DNA of 5,555 nt, from positions 1 to 5,555 of the forward strand of contig JAERSX010000251.1 in the NCBI GenBank assembly GCA_016845285.1. The letters are read 5' to 3'. This document shows, piece by piece, positions 4,926-5,555 of this stretch. A program made the translations under genes and the position numbers. The notes beneath the pieces are model-generated. The model was not told where the DNA came from, searched no databases, and saw nothing but the letters and a program-made list of their open reading frames with translations. The DNA comes from Deltaproteobacteria bacterium (lineage in GTDB: Bacteria; Myxococcota_A; UBA796; UBA2385). Position 1 is the stretch's first letter, and every line of letters starts with the position of its first letter.

Positions 4926-5555
4926 GGGTCCGCTTTGCGGGCGTGGACTTCGCCTTTCCGGCCTCCGAGCCATTGCTGGCCGACTTCAGCCTGGAGCTGA
5001 CACCGGGAGCCGTGACGGCGGTGGTGGGTGCGAGCGGCTGCGGGAAGTCCACGCTGCTGCGCTTGGCCGCTGGCCTCCTCGTTCCCGGTGGTGGCAGCGT
5101 GGAGGGGGCGGGTACCCCGGGTCGGACGGCCTTCGTCTTCCAGTCGCCCACCCTGTTGCCTTGGCGCAGTGTGGCCGCCAACGTGGGGCTTGCTCTCGAG
5201 CTGGCAGGGATGCCGGTCCATGAGCGAGAGTCGCGTGTGGTGGAGGCCCTCGAGCAGGTCGACCTGACCGAGGCAGCCGAGCAGCTGCCCCATGAGCTGT
5301 CGGGGGGCATGCGCATGCGGGCAGCGCTGGCGCGGGCGTTCCTGATCGATCCAGAGATCATGCTGCTCGACGAGCCCTTCAGCGCCTTGGACGCCCTGAC
5401 GCGGCAGCGTGCATGGCGGCGCTTCCTCGACCTCTGGGCGGACTCGGGCGCCACGGTGGTGCTCGTGACCCACGATCTGGACGAGGCCGTGTTGTTGAGC
5501 GATCGGGTGGTGGCGGTCGGTGGCCGGCCCCTGGTGGTGCGTGGCAGCCTCGACG
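4916..5555 (+). CDS. ABC transporter ATP-binding protein, nitrate/sulfonate/taurine (NitT/TauT) type, 3' end outside window
   Basis: The frame from the ATG at 4916 stays open to the right edge, giving 213 residues of a family usually about 240-270 long. All nucleotide-binding motifs are present and in order: Walker A GASGCGKST (38-46), Q-loop Gln76 within VFQSPTLLPWRSVAANV, signature LSGGMRMRAALARAF (128-142), Walker B IMLLDEP (148-154), D-loop SALD (156-159) and switch His186 in VTHDLDEAVLLSDRV. The LLPW after the Q-loop, LSGGM and THDxxEA are characteristic of the SsuB/TauB/NrtD group of importer ATPases. It would act on the cytoplasmic face with a permease and a binding protein, presumably encoded further right. 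A TGA in the same frame at 4901-4903 and the lack of other start codons before 4916 fix the start. No Shine-Dalgarno is visible, so coupling to the radical SAM gene four bases upstream is likely. The substrate is unknown. Confidence 0.92.
   Translation, partial: MGRGVRFAGVDFAFPASEPLLADFSLELTPGAVTAVVGASGCGKSTLLRLAAGLLVPGGGSVEGAGTPGRTAFVFQSPTLLPWRSVAANVGLALELAGMPVHERESRVVEALEQVDLTEAAEQLPHELSGGMRMRAALARAFLIDPEIMLLDEPFSALDALTRQRAWRRFLDLWADSGATVVLVTHDLDEAVLLSDRVVAVGGRPLVVRGSLD

Noticed and set aside
3493..5454. Long minus-strand open frame of about 650 codons opposite the radical SAM and ABC genes
   Set aside because: Its product is low-complexity, lacks motifs and crosses two genes on the other strand that carry complete family motifs. 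Long antisense frames are expected in GC-rich coding DNA.

Overview
The window is GC-rich DNA from what is most likely a Gram-negative bacterium. Two lipoproteins with lipoboxes and a periplasm-type cell-wall amidase imply an envelope with an outer membrane. The base composition, the Flp-type pilin and the CAP-domain lipoproteins would suit the Myxococcota or another former deltaproteobacterial lineage, but that placement is inference and was not tested by any search. Coding density is high: five of the six annotated genes, and probably the fragment at the left edge, are well delimited by start and stop signals.

Left part (1-1034). A short reading-frame tail at 1-68 is followed by a very small gene (85-255) for a Flp/Tad-type prepilin with a textbook G|XXXXEY processing site. 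It converges on an N-acetylmuramoyl-L-alanine amidase of the Amidase_3 family (276-1034, minus strand). The two stop codons are only 20 bp apart, and both lie in one hairpin that may end transcription from both sides.

Centre (1035-3515). A 187-bp divergent intergenic region with three inverted repeats separates the amidase from two tandem paralogous lipoprotein genes (1222-2322 and 2319-3515). These overlap by four bases (GTGA) and look translationally coupled. Both encode a lipobox ending in Cys-Gly-Pro-Lys, a beta-rich middle region and a C-terminal CAP/SCP-like domain. The second copy keeps the CAP histidines. The first appears to have lost them.

Right part (3559-5555). After a 43-bp gap comes a B12-binding-fold radical SAM enzyme (3559-4911). 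Four bases later starts an ABC transporter ATPase of the nitrate/sulfonate/taurine type, which runs off the right edge. The spacing suggests an operon in which a radical SAM product or substrate may be moved across the membrane. The substrate cannot be read from this window.

No tRNA, rRNA, CRISPR array, insertion sequence or phage gene was seen. Several long open frames on the strand opposite to the real genes are GC-rich shadows and are not annotated.
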